64,000 nucleotides of DNA from Hippasteria phrygiana (lineage: Eukaryota > Echinodermata > Asteroidea > Valvatida > Goniasteridae), in assembly GCA_037893225.1 (NCBI GenBank), contig JAZGUH010000402.1, positions 620,001-684,000 on the forward strand, in the 5' to 3' direction. Made by a program: the position numbers and the translations under genes. The first letter of the stretch is position 1; every line of letters starts with the position of its first letter. Shown here piece by piece: positions 11,449-23,639 of this stretch. A model generated the notes under the pieces. That model saw only the letters and a list, made by a program, of their open reading frames with translations, did not search any database and was not told where the DNA came from.

Positions 11449-14250
11449 TAAGGGCACATACTGCCCTGAAACCCCCAAATGTAATTTCTGAATTAGTTAC
11501 CTAACCCATTTTCGTGGTCTGAGTCTGAAAATTCTACCATAATGTGTAATATTTACGGAGAAAATAATGAGGAAAAACCGAAGCATCGACATCCGGACAT
11601 TCAGACTGGCGCCGCACATGCTGCCGGTACGCAACCAACGCGCCAAGGGCACCACTCTGAATTTCAACGGTCCGACATTTCCGAACCAAACTAGCGTCCC
11701 CGAAATTATTTTCGTCAATGACGTTCAGAGAAACGGCGCATTTTCAAGGGATAGTCGTGTACATTATTATATTCTACTGTTAAATGCATTTATAGCAATT
11801 TGAGGACGAACGCTTTATGTAGTCCATTTGGGAGACCTCCAAGGAAATGTCCCTTTTAAATTGGAGCATATTATGATAATTATGTAATTGGTAATCGGAT
11901 GACATTTTGTTCAATTATAGCTAAACATTGATAAGGGGCGATGTACTCTGATTGGTTTCATCGACAGTGATTATACGGGTAAAGCTAACTTTATATAGGC
12001 GTATTGGTAATAGTTTGAAGAGCGCTATCTACAAAATATTCTCGGATTTCAAGCACAAGCGGTAACTAACATCTGGTACTTCAGACAATTGTGATTTATG
12101 ATGACATTTCAAGTATTTGAAAAATAAACAAGAACTTCAAAATGTTATGTACCGTTTGCGCATGAAACCGGACATTTGTTTTATATTGTATATTATATCT
12201 CTCGTAGGGTGCTTCTGCTTGTGAAGACGTTGTACACATGCAAATGTTTACCTCACTTTTGTCTCCGTCAGCTCAACAAACTTGTTAAGCCACATTGAAA
12301 GAGACAGGAACGATACATGTGGTATTTGTTTTCATTGTCCGATTGTCAGAGCATTGGTTTCTGCGCTTCATACCGTAGTCGTGCTGATTTCATCCTTACC
12401 GGTTGATAGTTGAGATAATCAGAAGTATACGGAGTATTGATGTCTGAGGTCAGCGGTCTGTAGCTTCTAGCACACTCTCATCTGAATCAGACAGCTAATT
12501 GAATTAGGTCAAATGGAAGCGAAGGTAGATCAAGCCTTAATGACCTGATGTTTTTACCACAACTCAAGGCGGGTGGACTAGCCCAAACATCCCTTAAATT
12601 CGATTATTGTCTTCCCCCGGCACAAATCGCTTCCTGTGCTGCTCCGTTCAGGTGGAGGGGCCGGCTGGCACGCCAGAGCCTCCCACGGCAGACGTCAAGA
12701 ACGATATCCCCTCGGTAACATTTTGCACTGACGAAAAACAAATCAGACGTGCCTGGTAGGGACTCTTTTATCCGTCTGGAGAGAGACCAAGGTAAAGTAA
12801 TGGTGTTTTGTGACTGTCTGCTTTGATTAAAATGTTTGTACGCGCGATCGACTCGCCAGGGATTTTGTACAAAAGTGCAGGTCTTATCGAACGGCGCATA
12901 TCCGCTCGTGAGCGAGAATAAAATCTCTCCAGTGTGTAATATAATGAAAGCAGAGCTGTTTTTGTCGAACCTTACTGTGAACGTTTGCAAGTAGTCTGTA
13001 ATCCAGTTTGGACCAAATAAGTCGGTTTATACAAATTGTACCAGTGGAATACCAACATAATGATCCCATTTTGTTTACGAATAACAATGACCGGAGTTCG
13101 AATCCCGCTTGCGTCGACATGTGGATTCGCTTGTCACTCCTTGCCTGATTCGGCTGGTGTTCCACAAAATATAATTCTGAGTTTATATTTCTGAATTTTT
13201 ACTATCGATTCTGTTGGAAAATTATGGACATGGCGGCGTGGACGCTTGATATTTAGCCTACGCATGCAGTTGACGCTTGAAACATGCTGTGCATGGGTTC
13301 AATTTTCTGACGCATGCGTTCTGAGTAAGCATGAAGCTATACGGTTCAGTTACTGTATGCACTTTACGATATCTAACCGTTGTTGCAGGTAAATGGTCTG
13401 CTATCGTACGCTTAACAGTCAAACTACCGTATTTTTAAACGATTTTTTACCTTATTAGACACTAAAATGCCCTCTGGTGGGCTATTTAACCTTGTAATAT
13501 TACATGTGAAGCCAACAGGAAAAGATGAGAGCTTCAAGCATTTTTCTGCGGTCGACTCACGTCATTAAGAGCACTCTTACAATTTATTAATACTGGTCTA
13601 AAGAGCAGATTCTGCAGTCCCAACGCAGTTTATTTTTATTTGTTGTAAATTTGGCTGCTCCCAATTACCGAGTTTTATTACTGTATTGGAGGTTCTACTG
13701 TATCAGTAACCATACATGAATATGGCTTGTATTTACACACCATATGCAGTAACGTATCCAACTTTTTGTGCCAGGAAGGGCAAACGTCTGAACTGTCTTA
13801 AAACCGTCTTAAAAACTTTTCTATTTTTTTATGACGCCTCAAATTCCGCCAAGGGGGGGGGGGGACTTCCCCCGCCCCCCCCCCCCCCCCTCTCCCCCCG
13901 CTGAAAAGGACACTGAACATATGATTATAAGGAGATTGATAGTAATACCTCGTCCACAGTGGCGGGAAGGGAGAGGGGCGTGTGCAGCACACCCCCACCC
14001 CAGGCGTGGCCTGTAACCCCGGTTGTCCCTCCATCACCAGATATTGCAGTTGTTTACAAAATTACCATGCAATAGGATTTATATGACATGAACAAAAAAT
14101 GGAGTAACATTCTTTTAATGTTACTGTACATTGTATGTGCTAAAGTGGAGTGTCGTGGCCCTGTGGAATACGGTGGCTGATTCGTGTACGGTGGTTTGTG
14201 GGTTCGAAGTTCGAACCCTTCCGGAGATGGTGCTTGTGTGCAAATGGGTA
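11449..14250. other. No gene identified; two GC-richer open patches
   Basis: A patch at 11.56-11.74 kb is open on both strands, and a 128-codon minus frame occupies 12604-12990. Neither has convincing acceptor and donor sites or a family I recognise. 13.08-13.15 kb contains a B-box-like SINE piece. 13.84-14.03 kb is a G- and C-run-rich repeat. I see nothing else. Confidence 0.45.
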
Positions 14251-14252
14251 CC

Positions 14253-14345
14253 TGCACTGCAAAAACTGTGATGGTAAATTAACACCACGTGGTGTGTATA
14301 TTGGGCGAATGGTTCAATATTAACACCACAGTTTTTGCAGTTTGT
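14253..14345. mobile_element. Short hairpin MITE
   Basis: CACTGCAAAAACTGTG at the left and CACAGTTTTTGCAGT at the right form inverted ends, with AACACCAC repeated inside both arms. The termini resemble those of the longer TA-flanked elements in this window, so this may be a solo deletion derivative. Confidence 0.6.
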
Positions 14346-15018
14346 GAGGGCAGAGAACTAGATCGCGTTGATCTCGAACTACTGCAAAACTTATATCATG
14401 GCCTGACGACCAGGGATAATAATTGTGAAGCACTTTGAAGCACTACTACTTAGTTCAGTAAGAATGGAACCAAAAACCCAACTAATTCTAACGCTACATA
14501 TTACGAAACCTGTACATTTGTCTCAGGTACGGGCATTTTGTTTGCTCCGCGAACAAAATATAAGTGCTTACCAAACCGAACTACGTTCATAATATTTTTC
14601 TTTAAATCTTTCATTCCAAACATTTTTTCTGTGGTCAACCAAGTCACAGAGAAGTACACTCTGTACTCAACGAAGTCAGTCAGGTGAGAGTAAGCGTGTC
14701 TTTTTCTCCAAATGTATTTTTACAATCAACACAACAATAGGCAGACATGCACACAAACATTCTTGAACGCTATTTTTTTGACAGACGTATGCCCTAGAGC
14801 TATTATGGAACATATTTTTCATTCCCACTCATTAAGGGTGAATGATTAGTTTCCCCTGCTCTTTTATAGTGATACCGGACATCATCTCGAACAAATGTTC
14901 ACTATTCTTGGCGCTTACCTCTCATTAACTTTACACTAACGCTAGTTTGTGTTAATAAACCGCAATCAGTTTCTGGGACCACAGTGTCTCGGGGACAGGG
15001 TTTCGTTAATAATAGGAA

Positions 15019-15215
15019 AGCCGTTTCGTAAACTAGCTCAACGTTTACACTGGAGCTACAAGCCGTTTCGATAACTAGCTCTAAGTTTACACTGGAGCTA
15101 CAAGCCGTTTCGATAACTAGCTCTAAGTTTTCACTGGAGCTACAAGCCGTTTCGAAAACTAGCTCTAAGTTTTCACTTATGGAACTACAAGCCGTTTCGA
15201 TAACTAGCTCTAAAT
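15019..15215. repeat. 42-bp minisatellite, five copies
   Basis: AGCCGTTTCG begins at 15019, 15061, 15103, 15145 and 15190, giving periods of 42, 42, 42 and 45 bp. Each unit holds the words AACTAGCTC and CACTGGAGCTAC. The last unit has a 3-bp insertion. It is non-coding. Confidence 0.9.
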
Positions 15216-15458
15216 GTCCACTACATTCCGAGTTGAGCCGCGTCTGTTTGCGTCCAAGGTCCGTGTTCTTTATTGTCGAGTTAAGTCATGTATTTAACAA
15301 GTCGCTTCTTTTAATATAACTGTTCAGACTTTTTCTCGCAAAATGAAACAAATCTTTGAAGGCTTGTGAACTCAAACAGTGGCATATATCCAGGTTTTAG
15401 GTGAGGTAAAAATTGCCAAATCTGTTGAAAAGATGACGCTACCAAAAATGTTGTTAGA

Positions 15459-15646
15459 ATTTGTTTGTTTGTTTGTTTGTTGGGGTGTGGGGTTGTTTGT
15501 TTGTTTGTTTGTTTGTTGGTTGGTTGGTTGGTTGGTTTGTTGGTTGGGTTTGGTTTGTTGAGTTTGGTTTGGTTGGTGTGCTTGTTTCTTGAGGTGTTTG
15601 TTGGTGTGTTTGTGTTTGTTTGTTTGTTTGTTTGTTTGTTTGTTTG
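15459..15646 (+). repeat. TTTG/GGTT microsatellite
   Basis: Pure and interrupted TTTG tetranucleotides with a central GGTT section. The long open frames on both strands here are low-complexity artefacts. Confidence 0.9.
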
Positions 15647-15834
15647 AAAAGATGACCTAGTCTTTCCGCCCAAAGATAAATTTAAAACCGAGGGGAGGAT
15701 GTCAGTACGAGTTCGGAAGTGAGGACGCTTTCAATTAAAATGGTAAAATGTTGCCGGGAAAATGTCCCCACGCTCCCCACCCAACGCCCCTGCTGGATAC
15801 GCCACTGAACTCAAATATTTCAAGTGCAACTTAC

Positions 15835-15901
15835 CGTTGACGTCAACGACGAGCATCAGAGCAATGAAGCCCGCGCACAGCACGTAGAGCCACCTGGCCA
15901 T
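15835..15901 (-). CDS. Gene A: first coding exon, signal peptide
   Basis: An ATG at 15901 (context GGAGCATGG) opens a 22-codon exon, MARWLYVLCAGFIALMLVVD then VN, ending in a split glycine codon at a strong donor, G|GTAAGT. The peptide has a short basic n-region, a hydrophobic core of about 14 residues and a small-residue end, which fits an ER signal peptide. A phase 1 donor after a signal exon is typical of genes built from phase 1-1 extracellular modules. The upstream sequence has no in-frame ATG. I found no downstream exon with a matching phase between 1 and 15.8 kb. The gene probably continues past the left end, or through introns whose exons I did not recognise. Kinship with genes B and C is possible but unproven. 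Confidence 0.6.
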
Positions 15902-16290
15902 GCTCCGACCGTAAGATGTACCGATCTCGGCCCGAGATGCACCGGCCGCGGTTCTTCCGACAAGTACGAAGAAAAAAATCAAGTCGCGCACCACGCCGCC
16001 AAAGTCACGGGGCTTCGAGTGTTGGTGAGCAGGGCGAACAATGTCACAAGTACTCGGTGGCTCGGCTCAGGCTGGTGCGTTTCCCGGTGAACACGGGGTG
16101 ATTATGACGAGCTGCCGTGTGCTTCACAACTTGCTTTGGTGAGGGCGAAGATGCGAGTCAGTGGTAGCGCTTATCACATGGAGGAGAGAACGATTCAGAA
16201 TGAAATCAGCCGTGAGACGGTGAGTGGCCGCTTCTCTCTTGTTGTCAACGCAACGGCAAATCAAGCGCGCCAGATCGAGACAGATCATCA
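15902..16290 (-). promoter_or_regulatory. Presumed 5' UTR and promoter region of gene A
   Basis: This GC- and CpG-richer stretch lies immediately upstream of the gene A start and stands out from the AT-rich surroundings. No TATA box is obvious. It is called promoter only from its position and composition. Confidence 0.3.
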
Positions 16291-17440
16291 CCAGTGACGG
16301 CCGGGGTAGCTTTATATCGCCGAACGGTGTCCTTTATGTTGTTATTATTATGATTATCATTTTTTTTTATCCATTGGCTCGTTCAAGTCTCGTCCATCGT
16401 CAGTTATGGCGGAAGCTATCAATTATACCCTGCTCATCTTATGTTTGCGTCGATGCCAAATGTAGAAGAGGATTTGAATGGCCCATTTCAACGAAAAGCT
16501 GTGAACATCAATGCATATAATTAAGATAAATACAGTGCGTGCGCAAAGACTTCGGTGCCACGCTTATGCCACGCCTAAGGGTACATATTGCGAGGGCGTT
16601 ACACGTCGAGGTGTCCCAATATGTCACCGTGATATTGCCGTATCAGATGTACTCTGGTGACTTTCTTGCATTAGGTGGTAGAAACTATAAAAACAATATC
16701 GTCGGAGAACGAAATGAACGATGAAGGGATAAGTATTATTATCTCCCTTTTGCTGCTTGATTTTCTAGACAGGGCCATCACACAAGATAGCAGTTGGAGT
16801 GTCCTTGATTTTGCCACGAATCGATAATTTCCACGCGGTAGAGAGTAATTTGCTTTCTATAGGCCTAATCTTTCCCAGTTCAAGCGCAACATCAATGATT
16901 CCATGGGAACACGTGTTGTAGGTGTCGGGGACCTTCTGTGGCTAGATGATAACGAAATCATTTATTTTCAGAATAGCACTCTAAAATTGTCAAATTACAT
17001 GAGCAAGAGACAACTTCTTAATCCAACACTCGAGGATGTTGAGATGGTATGAATGAGCCTTAGCTGTTTATTGAATCACCTCTAGCATCTAGAGTGCGAG
17101 ATGGGTTACCTGTTGTTATGAACAGAGCTATACATACATACATACGGAGATGTGTAATGTGGGGTCCTATAAAACGATGGACCCAACATGGTGAATTATG
17201 CATCAGTGCACATGGACAATTTAGTAAGCAGCACGCTCCACTATGTACACAATGAGCGGCCATCTTGGGTCCACAGTCAGACGTTGTCGCAACCCTCTCT
17301 GCCTCCGGCTCTAGTCATGAAATTTGACTTTTTTTTCCACAGTACTGAATAATTATGAGCTTCTATTCCCTCACACAAACTGCAGCCCGCAAATTGCATT
17401 GACAAACACTGTGAAAATAAAGGAAATACAAAAGCATTCC
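16291..17440. other. No gene identified
   Basis: AT-rich sequence with short open frames only. There is a CATA microsatellite near 17.13 kb. No splice-site-bounded exon was seen on either strand. Confidence 0.5.
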
Positions 17441-17487
17441 CTGAAATGAGACTTGATCATCGGCATGATGATCAAGTCTCATTTCAG
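17441..17487. repeat. Perfect 21-bp inverted repeat with 5-nt loop
   Basis: CTGAAATGAGACTTGATCAT plus C at 441-461 is exactly complementary to 467-487, with the loop GGCAT between. It is not embedded in any repeat family I can see. Confidence 0.85.
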
Positions 17488-17876
17488 ATTTCGCGAAGTT
17501 CTTATGTGACCTCAAAAGTCTCATTGACCAAAAAAACAACAATTTGATGTATGTATGACAACTGACTTTAATACAAAAGATATTTCGGGCCTCAAACTCT
17601 CCATACTTAAAAAGATGTCTCTTCTTTTGAAGAGCGTGGGATAACAAAGATAATTTTGTTTTGTCTTACCGGCTCTTAATTAAGTAGACGATTATTTCTT
17701 TATTTTCTGTGTATGGCATGAGAATGTTAAGAGCTACTGCATTCTCTTTGTATTCCAAAGTACATAGGTTGGTGTGCCAGGTTAGCGAAGTGCTTCTATT
17801 CCCAACATTTCACCTCTGCGACCTTGCTTTGAATCTCGCAAAAACCGTGTTTTATAGCAATTTGCTATTAGTTTGT

Positions 17877-18012
17877 AAACAAAGATACTGACAATTTGAG
17901 AGACCGCCAACATAGGGCAAGATAGCTCAGTTGGTAGAGCGCCGGTACGGTAACCCGGAGGTCACAGGTTCGAATCCCGCTCCTGCCAGTTTCTTTGTTC
18001 ACTTTGAAAAGT
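17877..18012 (+). mobile_element. tRNA-derived SINE, GGCAAGATAGC family
   Basis: The tRNA-like head runs GGCAAGATAGCTCAGTTGGT to CCTGCCAG, with intact A-box and B-box words (TAGCTCAGTTGG; GGTTCGAATCC). A six-of-seven acceptor pairing and a loop compatible with anticodon GGT can be drawn. The same 5' leader (GACAATTTG..GACCGCCAACAT) and tail (TTCTTTGTTCACTTTGAAAA) flank copies at 47.4, 55.0 and 61.3 kb, so this is a SINE and not a single tRNA gene. This is the best-preserved copy. Confidence 0.8.
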
Positions 18013-18168
18013 TTGTAAACATGATTAGAACCTAAACATTACGTGTCCAATTCCTAAACATACATTTTTCAATGGCTAAACACTATCCGTCAAAACGCTA
18101 AACATATGTAAACGTGTTTACAAACTGATGGCAAGTGTTTAATTGCTAATCACTGTTTTTGCAGTGTA
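18013..18168. mobile_element. MITE fragment with CACTG..TA terminus
   Basis: AAACAT/TAAACAC words in alternating orientation end in CACTGTTTTTGCAGTG followed by TA. The same words form the arms of the 55.3-56.2 kb element. The left end merges with the SINE, so this is a partial copy. Confidence 0.5.
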
Positions 18169-18740
18169 GGCCGACTTGTAGATTGAGTGTCACTCCTTAC
18201 CTGATTCAGTGCTCTCCCCCCCCCCCCCCCCCCCCCCATTTCCCCCAGAATCACAATTCCGGTGTTTTCGTCTCAGGTTTAAAGCTGAACATTTGTTTTT
18301 CATCTTCTTCACACTGGCTTCTTTCAAGCTACAGTGCTGTGTGCACTCTCTAGCAATTCTTAAATTAATTTACCTTACTCTTTACTGATTTTAATATAGG
18401 ACAACCTAAGTGTAAATGTTTGTTTTGACAGCACGAGAGGAATTGTCTCGGATGTTTTTTTAATGCAGGAGGTATATGCCGAGGTATCATCCGTCAGCAA
18501 TTAAACCCGATTCAGGGCGCACTTGTGGGCTGTAGGCTGGTTGAAAGGGGGCTATAGGTGCGTCCGCCCCCTTCTCAAAGACTACAAAGCTTTTTTCTCC
18601 TGATAGTACTTCCACCAGTGTGGCATTCTGAATCCTTGGACACTGATGCACCTCTAACACATTTCAAAATATTTATATTTGTTCACCTGGGTCTCTTTTG
18701 GTGAAAATGTTAGAAGATGCCATACACACTCATGACAAAT

Positions 18741-18996
18741 CGTCACAGTTTTCGCGAACAGACGAATTTTGCCTCTCCGCACTAAACTAAAGTTACAAGA
18801 AAATCAGGTTTTAAGCTGCTCACTTTTTAAATTGAAGATATTACCTGCATTTATACCACATGTTGATTCATTGTTGACACTATGTTAAAGTTCAGTTCTC
18901 GGTCTTTCACAAGTCATTGGCAGCTGAGCGATAAGTCAATTAATTACAGAGTTATTAATTGATTAATAAATTCGTCTGTTCGTGAAAACTGTGACG
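18741..18996. mobile_element. MITE with about 29-bp inverted termini
   Basis: CGTCACAGTTTTCGCGAACA at the left matches the inverted TGTTCGTGAAAACTGTGACG at the right with one mismatch, and the match extends through GACGAATTT. AAAT flanks both sides. There is no coding frame. Confidence 0.75.
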
Positions 18997-19415
18997 AAAT
19001 GTACACACCCCGTTTAGGTCTGCGGCGGGTGCAGTTATCATAATCCAATTCAAATACAGGTATTCATATTTATAGGATGTCTGCAGTATAATTCATTACG
19101 ATTCCCAACCCATGGTGCTTAAAATTGGCATTACAAAAGAGATGTCTCGTTTTTTTTGATTGTGGCATATTTCATTTTCTTAACCGAGAGTATAGAAGTA
19201 AACAAATCCTTGAGAACCAGCTTACACAAACGAATTGCAGCCAAGGGAGGGTTTTACGTCTGGAGTTATACTGGCCGTTTTTCCTGCGGGATTCCAATTG
19301 CTCAATATCATCAGTCCATGCTGGTTTTTTAATGGGTGGTTATTATACAGCCGGGGATCAGCTGTATTATGTGCGGTCTCATCTGTAATGAAAATTACAT
19401 TAAATATAACACGCT

Positions 19416-19748
19416 TTGGAGAAGCGAGTGAGTGACGCTTTTGTTCGCAGCCGTTCACGTGCAGTGCTGCAGCAGCTAGTCATTGTATCGGCGCCTTGGC
19501 CTACATTCATTTTGTTGAAGCGAGGAGCAAAAATGCTGGGATTGAAAGTGATGGACTTGAATAACAAACCCATTCACCAGTGGCCAGAATTCACTGCACA
19601 TATTCCCTCGATCTTGTCCATGTCTGGACAGAATGTGTCTGTGAATTTTGGAACCTCTCGATATCAATGTGATATTCAAAACAATATGGCGTTTCATGTT
19701 GCCAAGTATTGGATGACTCAATTTGTAACATGCACTTGTACTGAGTGA
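19416..19748 (+). CDS. Possible SPRY-domain exon or retro-fragment
   Basis: An open plus-strand frame ends in ...PSILSMSGQNVSVNFGTSRY followed by QCDIQNNM. The pattern 'hydrophobic-PxxxLxxxGxxVxVNFGxxxF/YxxDIxxxM' resembles the C-terminal strands of SPRY/B30.2 domains, as in RanBP9-like proteins (YPTVGL..GE.V.aNFGQ.PF.FDI..yM). The upstream half of such a domain is not visible, and the best acceptor is weak (ttttgttgaag, about 19523). The frame ends at TGA 19746-19748. It could be a lone exon, a processed fragment or chance. The resemblance rests on about 30 residues. Confidence 0.3.
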   Translation: MEKRVSDAFVRSRSRAVLQQLVIVSAPWPTFILLKRGAKMLGLKVMDLNNKPIHQWPEFTAHIPSILSMSGQNVSVNFGTSRYQCDIQNNMAFHVAKYWMTQFVTCTCTE

Positions 19749-19821
19749 GTGAGGTTGAAGTACTAAACTGAGTTCAGTGCATGCATGCATGTGTGCCTTC
19801 AGACTTGAAGGTACACATGTA

Positions 19822-20065
19822 CATGGGCGGTGATCCCGGGGGACACGCCCCCAATATTTTTGGGGAGGGGACGGCTATGGCAGTGTCCCCCCCCCCCCCC
19901 AATAATTTCCCCCATGTCACATACATTATATAGGGCCCTGTCTCCTCCGTCCCCCAACCTTGACGAGAAATCGTCGCCGCTACACATGTATGGCTCTTCA
20001 CTCGACTCGAAAGCGATTTCTATAAACACAAAAACAAACAAACAAACAAACAAACAAACAAACAC
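19822..20065. repeat. GC-rich foldback repeat plus ACAA microsatellite
   Basis: GGGCGGTGATCCCGGGGG, a C-run, then CTTGACGAGAAATCGTCGCC. The same modules in the same order occur at 43.95-44.65 kb, where a MITE interrupts them. An (ACAA)n tract follows at 20.03-20.06 kb. It is an interspersed family of unknown class. Confidence 0.55.
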
Positions 20066-20099
20066 CCCAACATCCCAACACCCCAACACCCCATCACCC

Positions 20100-23000
20100 C
20101 ATCACCCCAACAAACTAAAGGTGTCGCGGACTTAGGCTCTATTACTCAATTCGCACTTTATCCTCCGATTAGGGAATCTTATCCCCCAATTGCAAAATAG
20201 CCGGATTGGATCTCCCAACTGGTGGATCAAGGGTGCAGTAGTGGAAACGCTGACCGCTTATTAGGCGGAATAGGATCTGATCTACCTTTCTTCTTCTAGT
20301 GGTTCACTTCTCGACAACAGGTGATTGAAGAATATTACACTGGACTGTAAACAAATAAGACTTGGACTCGATTCAAATAACACACGACTCTGTTAGAAAG
20401 TTGGGCAAACAGATTACCCAACCTTCGTACAATAGTCAACTTGTTCAACCTTTGGGTACCGTAATTCTTTTTCACGTAATTTACCCAACATTTTGGGGGG
20501 TGGCGCCATTTAACCTCTGTTTTTTTTGTTCTCACCCATAGGCAAAATAAGACCTGTATTTGCAAGGCGTAGGCCCCTACAAGAAAAAGCAAAAGAAAAA
20601 CAAAATGCAACGAGCGGGGGGGGGGGGGGGGGGGGGGATCCGCGCCTGGACATGTATAGGATTTTGCAATTCAGGACACATTCTTTAATGCCTTCTATCT
20701 CCAAAGGTGATTATGTAAAGCAAAGTATCTACCAAACAAGTAAAACATAGTGTGAAGTGATTTTAATGATACTGGATGGGAAATTACATATGTCACACTT
20801 TGGGACCCCTAATTTATAGAATGAAAGGCTCGAACTCGAGATAAAAAACCGAAGAATCCGTCTCACACTGAAGACATGAGAAGTGAGTAGACACAATGGA
20901 TTTGGTCATCGGATTCAAACCAGGAGACTCGAGAATAAGCCTTCCGTTTCATGTTTAATCACAACGAGCCGGCTGCTTTACCCATGATCAAACTCAATCA
21001 TTTGTTTTAATCACCGATTTTACTCTTTAGCAAATCAGCTCTAGAGAAAGAAAAAAAATCTTCCACTACATTTTAAACCCACTAAAAAAACACGCCAAAA
21101 CCTCCTATTTGTCCAAATATATTTAACAAATGACGTCAGAAAGACGGCCTTTTTACATTTCCGTTTAAATATAGTAGCCATTAAAACAGAATTAAGTTGT
21201 TCCTGCTTGTTTGCTTGCTTACATGCATTTGCAAAACCCACGCCCGAAAAATTTCAAATGATCTACAATTATTTTGAAAGTCTCCCTCATAGGCCTAATT
21301 GTAAGCGCCCCTATATATACAAGAAGAAAAGGTCAAGCAGGCTTGGGTATTACAGATTAGCGAAGGGTTGCTGTTCTAAACATAGCATATACAACATGGG
21401 AATCTTCACAAAACTCTACATAAAAGTAATAATTAATTACATAATAAAATGTGTTGTGTTGAAGTCACTTGTTATTGTTTTTCCCCCAAATTGTATTTTG
21501 TCACCATTCTGGAGATTCTGAGGGGGGGGGGGGGGGGGGGGGGAATCTACGGACTAGATTATCTGGCCGAAATGTGGGGATTCATCCTCCCGATCCACGT
21601 AAGATTTACGCCCACTCTTATTTGTATGCATGTTTGTGAGTTATAGGCCATTTTCAAAATAACTTCCTTTTTGTGGGTACTAATGTAAAAGAAGGGAAGA
21701 GGAAACGGCGTCAATGGCTTTCTTCTCATACAATCTATTTAGATCTGAAATGACAGGAGGGGAATTGATTAAGCTGTTGTCTCCTCGATAACAGAAATGA
21801 GAGTACCCTTTTTAATAACAAATAATAAATAAACTATTTCAAAGTAACACAGTTTTTATGAATTAGTTAAGCAACAATGATTAAGCAAGTCATGAATGGC
21901 ATCAAACTAAATACAAAACGAACAAAAATGGCAATTCGCGCCAAAACGTTAATTATTGGCGATGGCCGCCATTTTGCGTCTCATGAAATATACAGAAAAA
22001 ATAGTATATTCCTAGTACATTTGTACATGTACTTCATAAACTAAGTGATTTTAAAATCGAGCTTCCTTAATTTACACATCGCGTGAATATTCAAAGAAAA
22101 CGAGGGGGGGGGGGGGGGGGGGTATCTTTTAAACCGTCACACTAACAAAGGGAAAAAAACAATCATCCTTGGACCATTTATCATTTTGATACGATGAAAT
22201 CCAATACCCATCCAGTTTTGCGATGAACATATACCATATCGTTCAATCTCGAAATTTTCTTGTCATAAATTGGTTTCGTTGGTCATAAAACAAATGAAGA
22301 TTGCGACTGTTTTTGTGTGTGTGGTTTTGTTCCGACTTCGATTGTATTAAATCTAATCAACTCAGTACAAATTGATGCAAACAGAATGGAAAAGCAATTT
22401 ATTGTGTTTCTTTAATCTTGAACACCATGAGAGTAGGCCGCGACCATGATGACTTCATCCCCACTCACGCGCCATTCAAGGTCGTACGACTTGCGGTGTC
22501 AAAATCAGTTAAAGTGGAATTTGTCATGCTTTAATTGCAAGCAGTAATATTTTTAACGCTATTTGTTGAATGATTATTCCTTGAAATTTGTTAAGACAGT
22601 CTGACTGCCTGTTATAGGCCAAATAGCATGCAAAGGAGATTTGACAAGAAAAGCATACAGAGGGGGAACAACGTATAGGAGCTACAGTTTGAGGAGGGCG
22701 TCCTATTTAAGGAACTTATTGTTTCCGGTTGGGCTGAGCTAAGAAATTTGAAGGACAAAGGGCAATTTACATTTTTAAAACATTGCAAAGTGATGAATAA
22801 ATTAAAAATGAAAAGAAAAATCACTTCAGCTTCCGATGGCCTATTATTCAAATTGTTAGAGTCGAGGACAAACTAGTCAGTCACTGTTTGCTACCAAGAC
22901 GTTCACATAAGAATTGATACAATCGATCGCGAAGTCAAAATAAAGACGTGCATGCTCGATAATCATGAAGGTGATAAAGAAGGTGGTTTTTTTGCAGCCT

Positions 23001-23639
23001 TGGACTTTGTGATTGGTGTTCTCCCCACTCGGTGTTTGTAATTTAGGCCAAGTAAAAAAAACATGTTTAGCGTCCGAGCTTTTTTAAAAAGGAAGGAGGA
23101 GGGTTTTTAATTTTGTATTTTCAAGATGGCCGCCATTCTTTCCTTTTTTCCGAAAACCGTAGGTTTGTTTTGCTGTTCAAAGACACAAAAATGAAAGAGA
23201 AATGTTGGACAAGAGAATTGAACATGTTTACAGTGGTTTTAATAGTTTTAGTACGCTTGTATTTCATTTGCCAATGGATCTGTGGACAATTTGGGTTTTT
23301 TCACCTCATTTTCCCCTAGTAAAAATAGAAAAGGCGGCCCCCAAAAAAGGGCAATCGGTTTTTTTATCACCTCATTTGTATGGCTTTCCGTAGTAATCAC
23401 ATAATTCTCTCTATTGCGATTTCGTCACGCGCCCACATCAATGTCAGTCTCAGAAATCGCGTGATGTGAGTTTGGCGGAGTGAACACGGTTATGACAGAA
23501 ATGAAATTTCCAAGAATTTTCTAGGCTTAACTTGTAAGAAAAGATCGATACATTCGGGTGAACAATAGGTCTCAAAAATCACTGCTTCGGGCATTTCTGT
23601 GTCATGAAGGCACATGTGGATAGCGGTTATACCCTTTTT
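20100..23639. other. No gene identified; three long G-runs
   Basis: AT-rich sequence with G homopolymers near 20617-20637, 21522-21543 and 22105-22122. The short frames on both strands lack splice signals and motifs. Around 21.96 kb and 23.12 kb the words GATGGCCGCCATTTTG/GATGGCCGCCATT are YY1-like palindromes of the kind often found in MITE ends, but I could not find partner termini. Confidence 0.45.

Noticed and set aside
15311..15673. Open frames rich in N, T, K or in V, C, L, F
   Set aside because: Produced by the TTTG microsatellite.
15731..15994. Longer gene A protein starting upstream (VRDLIFFFVLVG...)
   Set aside because: No ATG opens it; the first in-frame ATG is at 15901 in good context, and the residues after the donor are intronic.
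17917..17990. A functional tRNA gene (anticodon GGT)
   Set aside because: The cloverleaf is imperfect and the same leader and tail surround several other copies, so it is a SINE.
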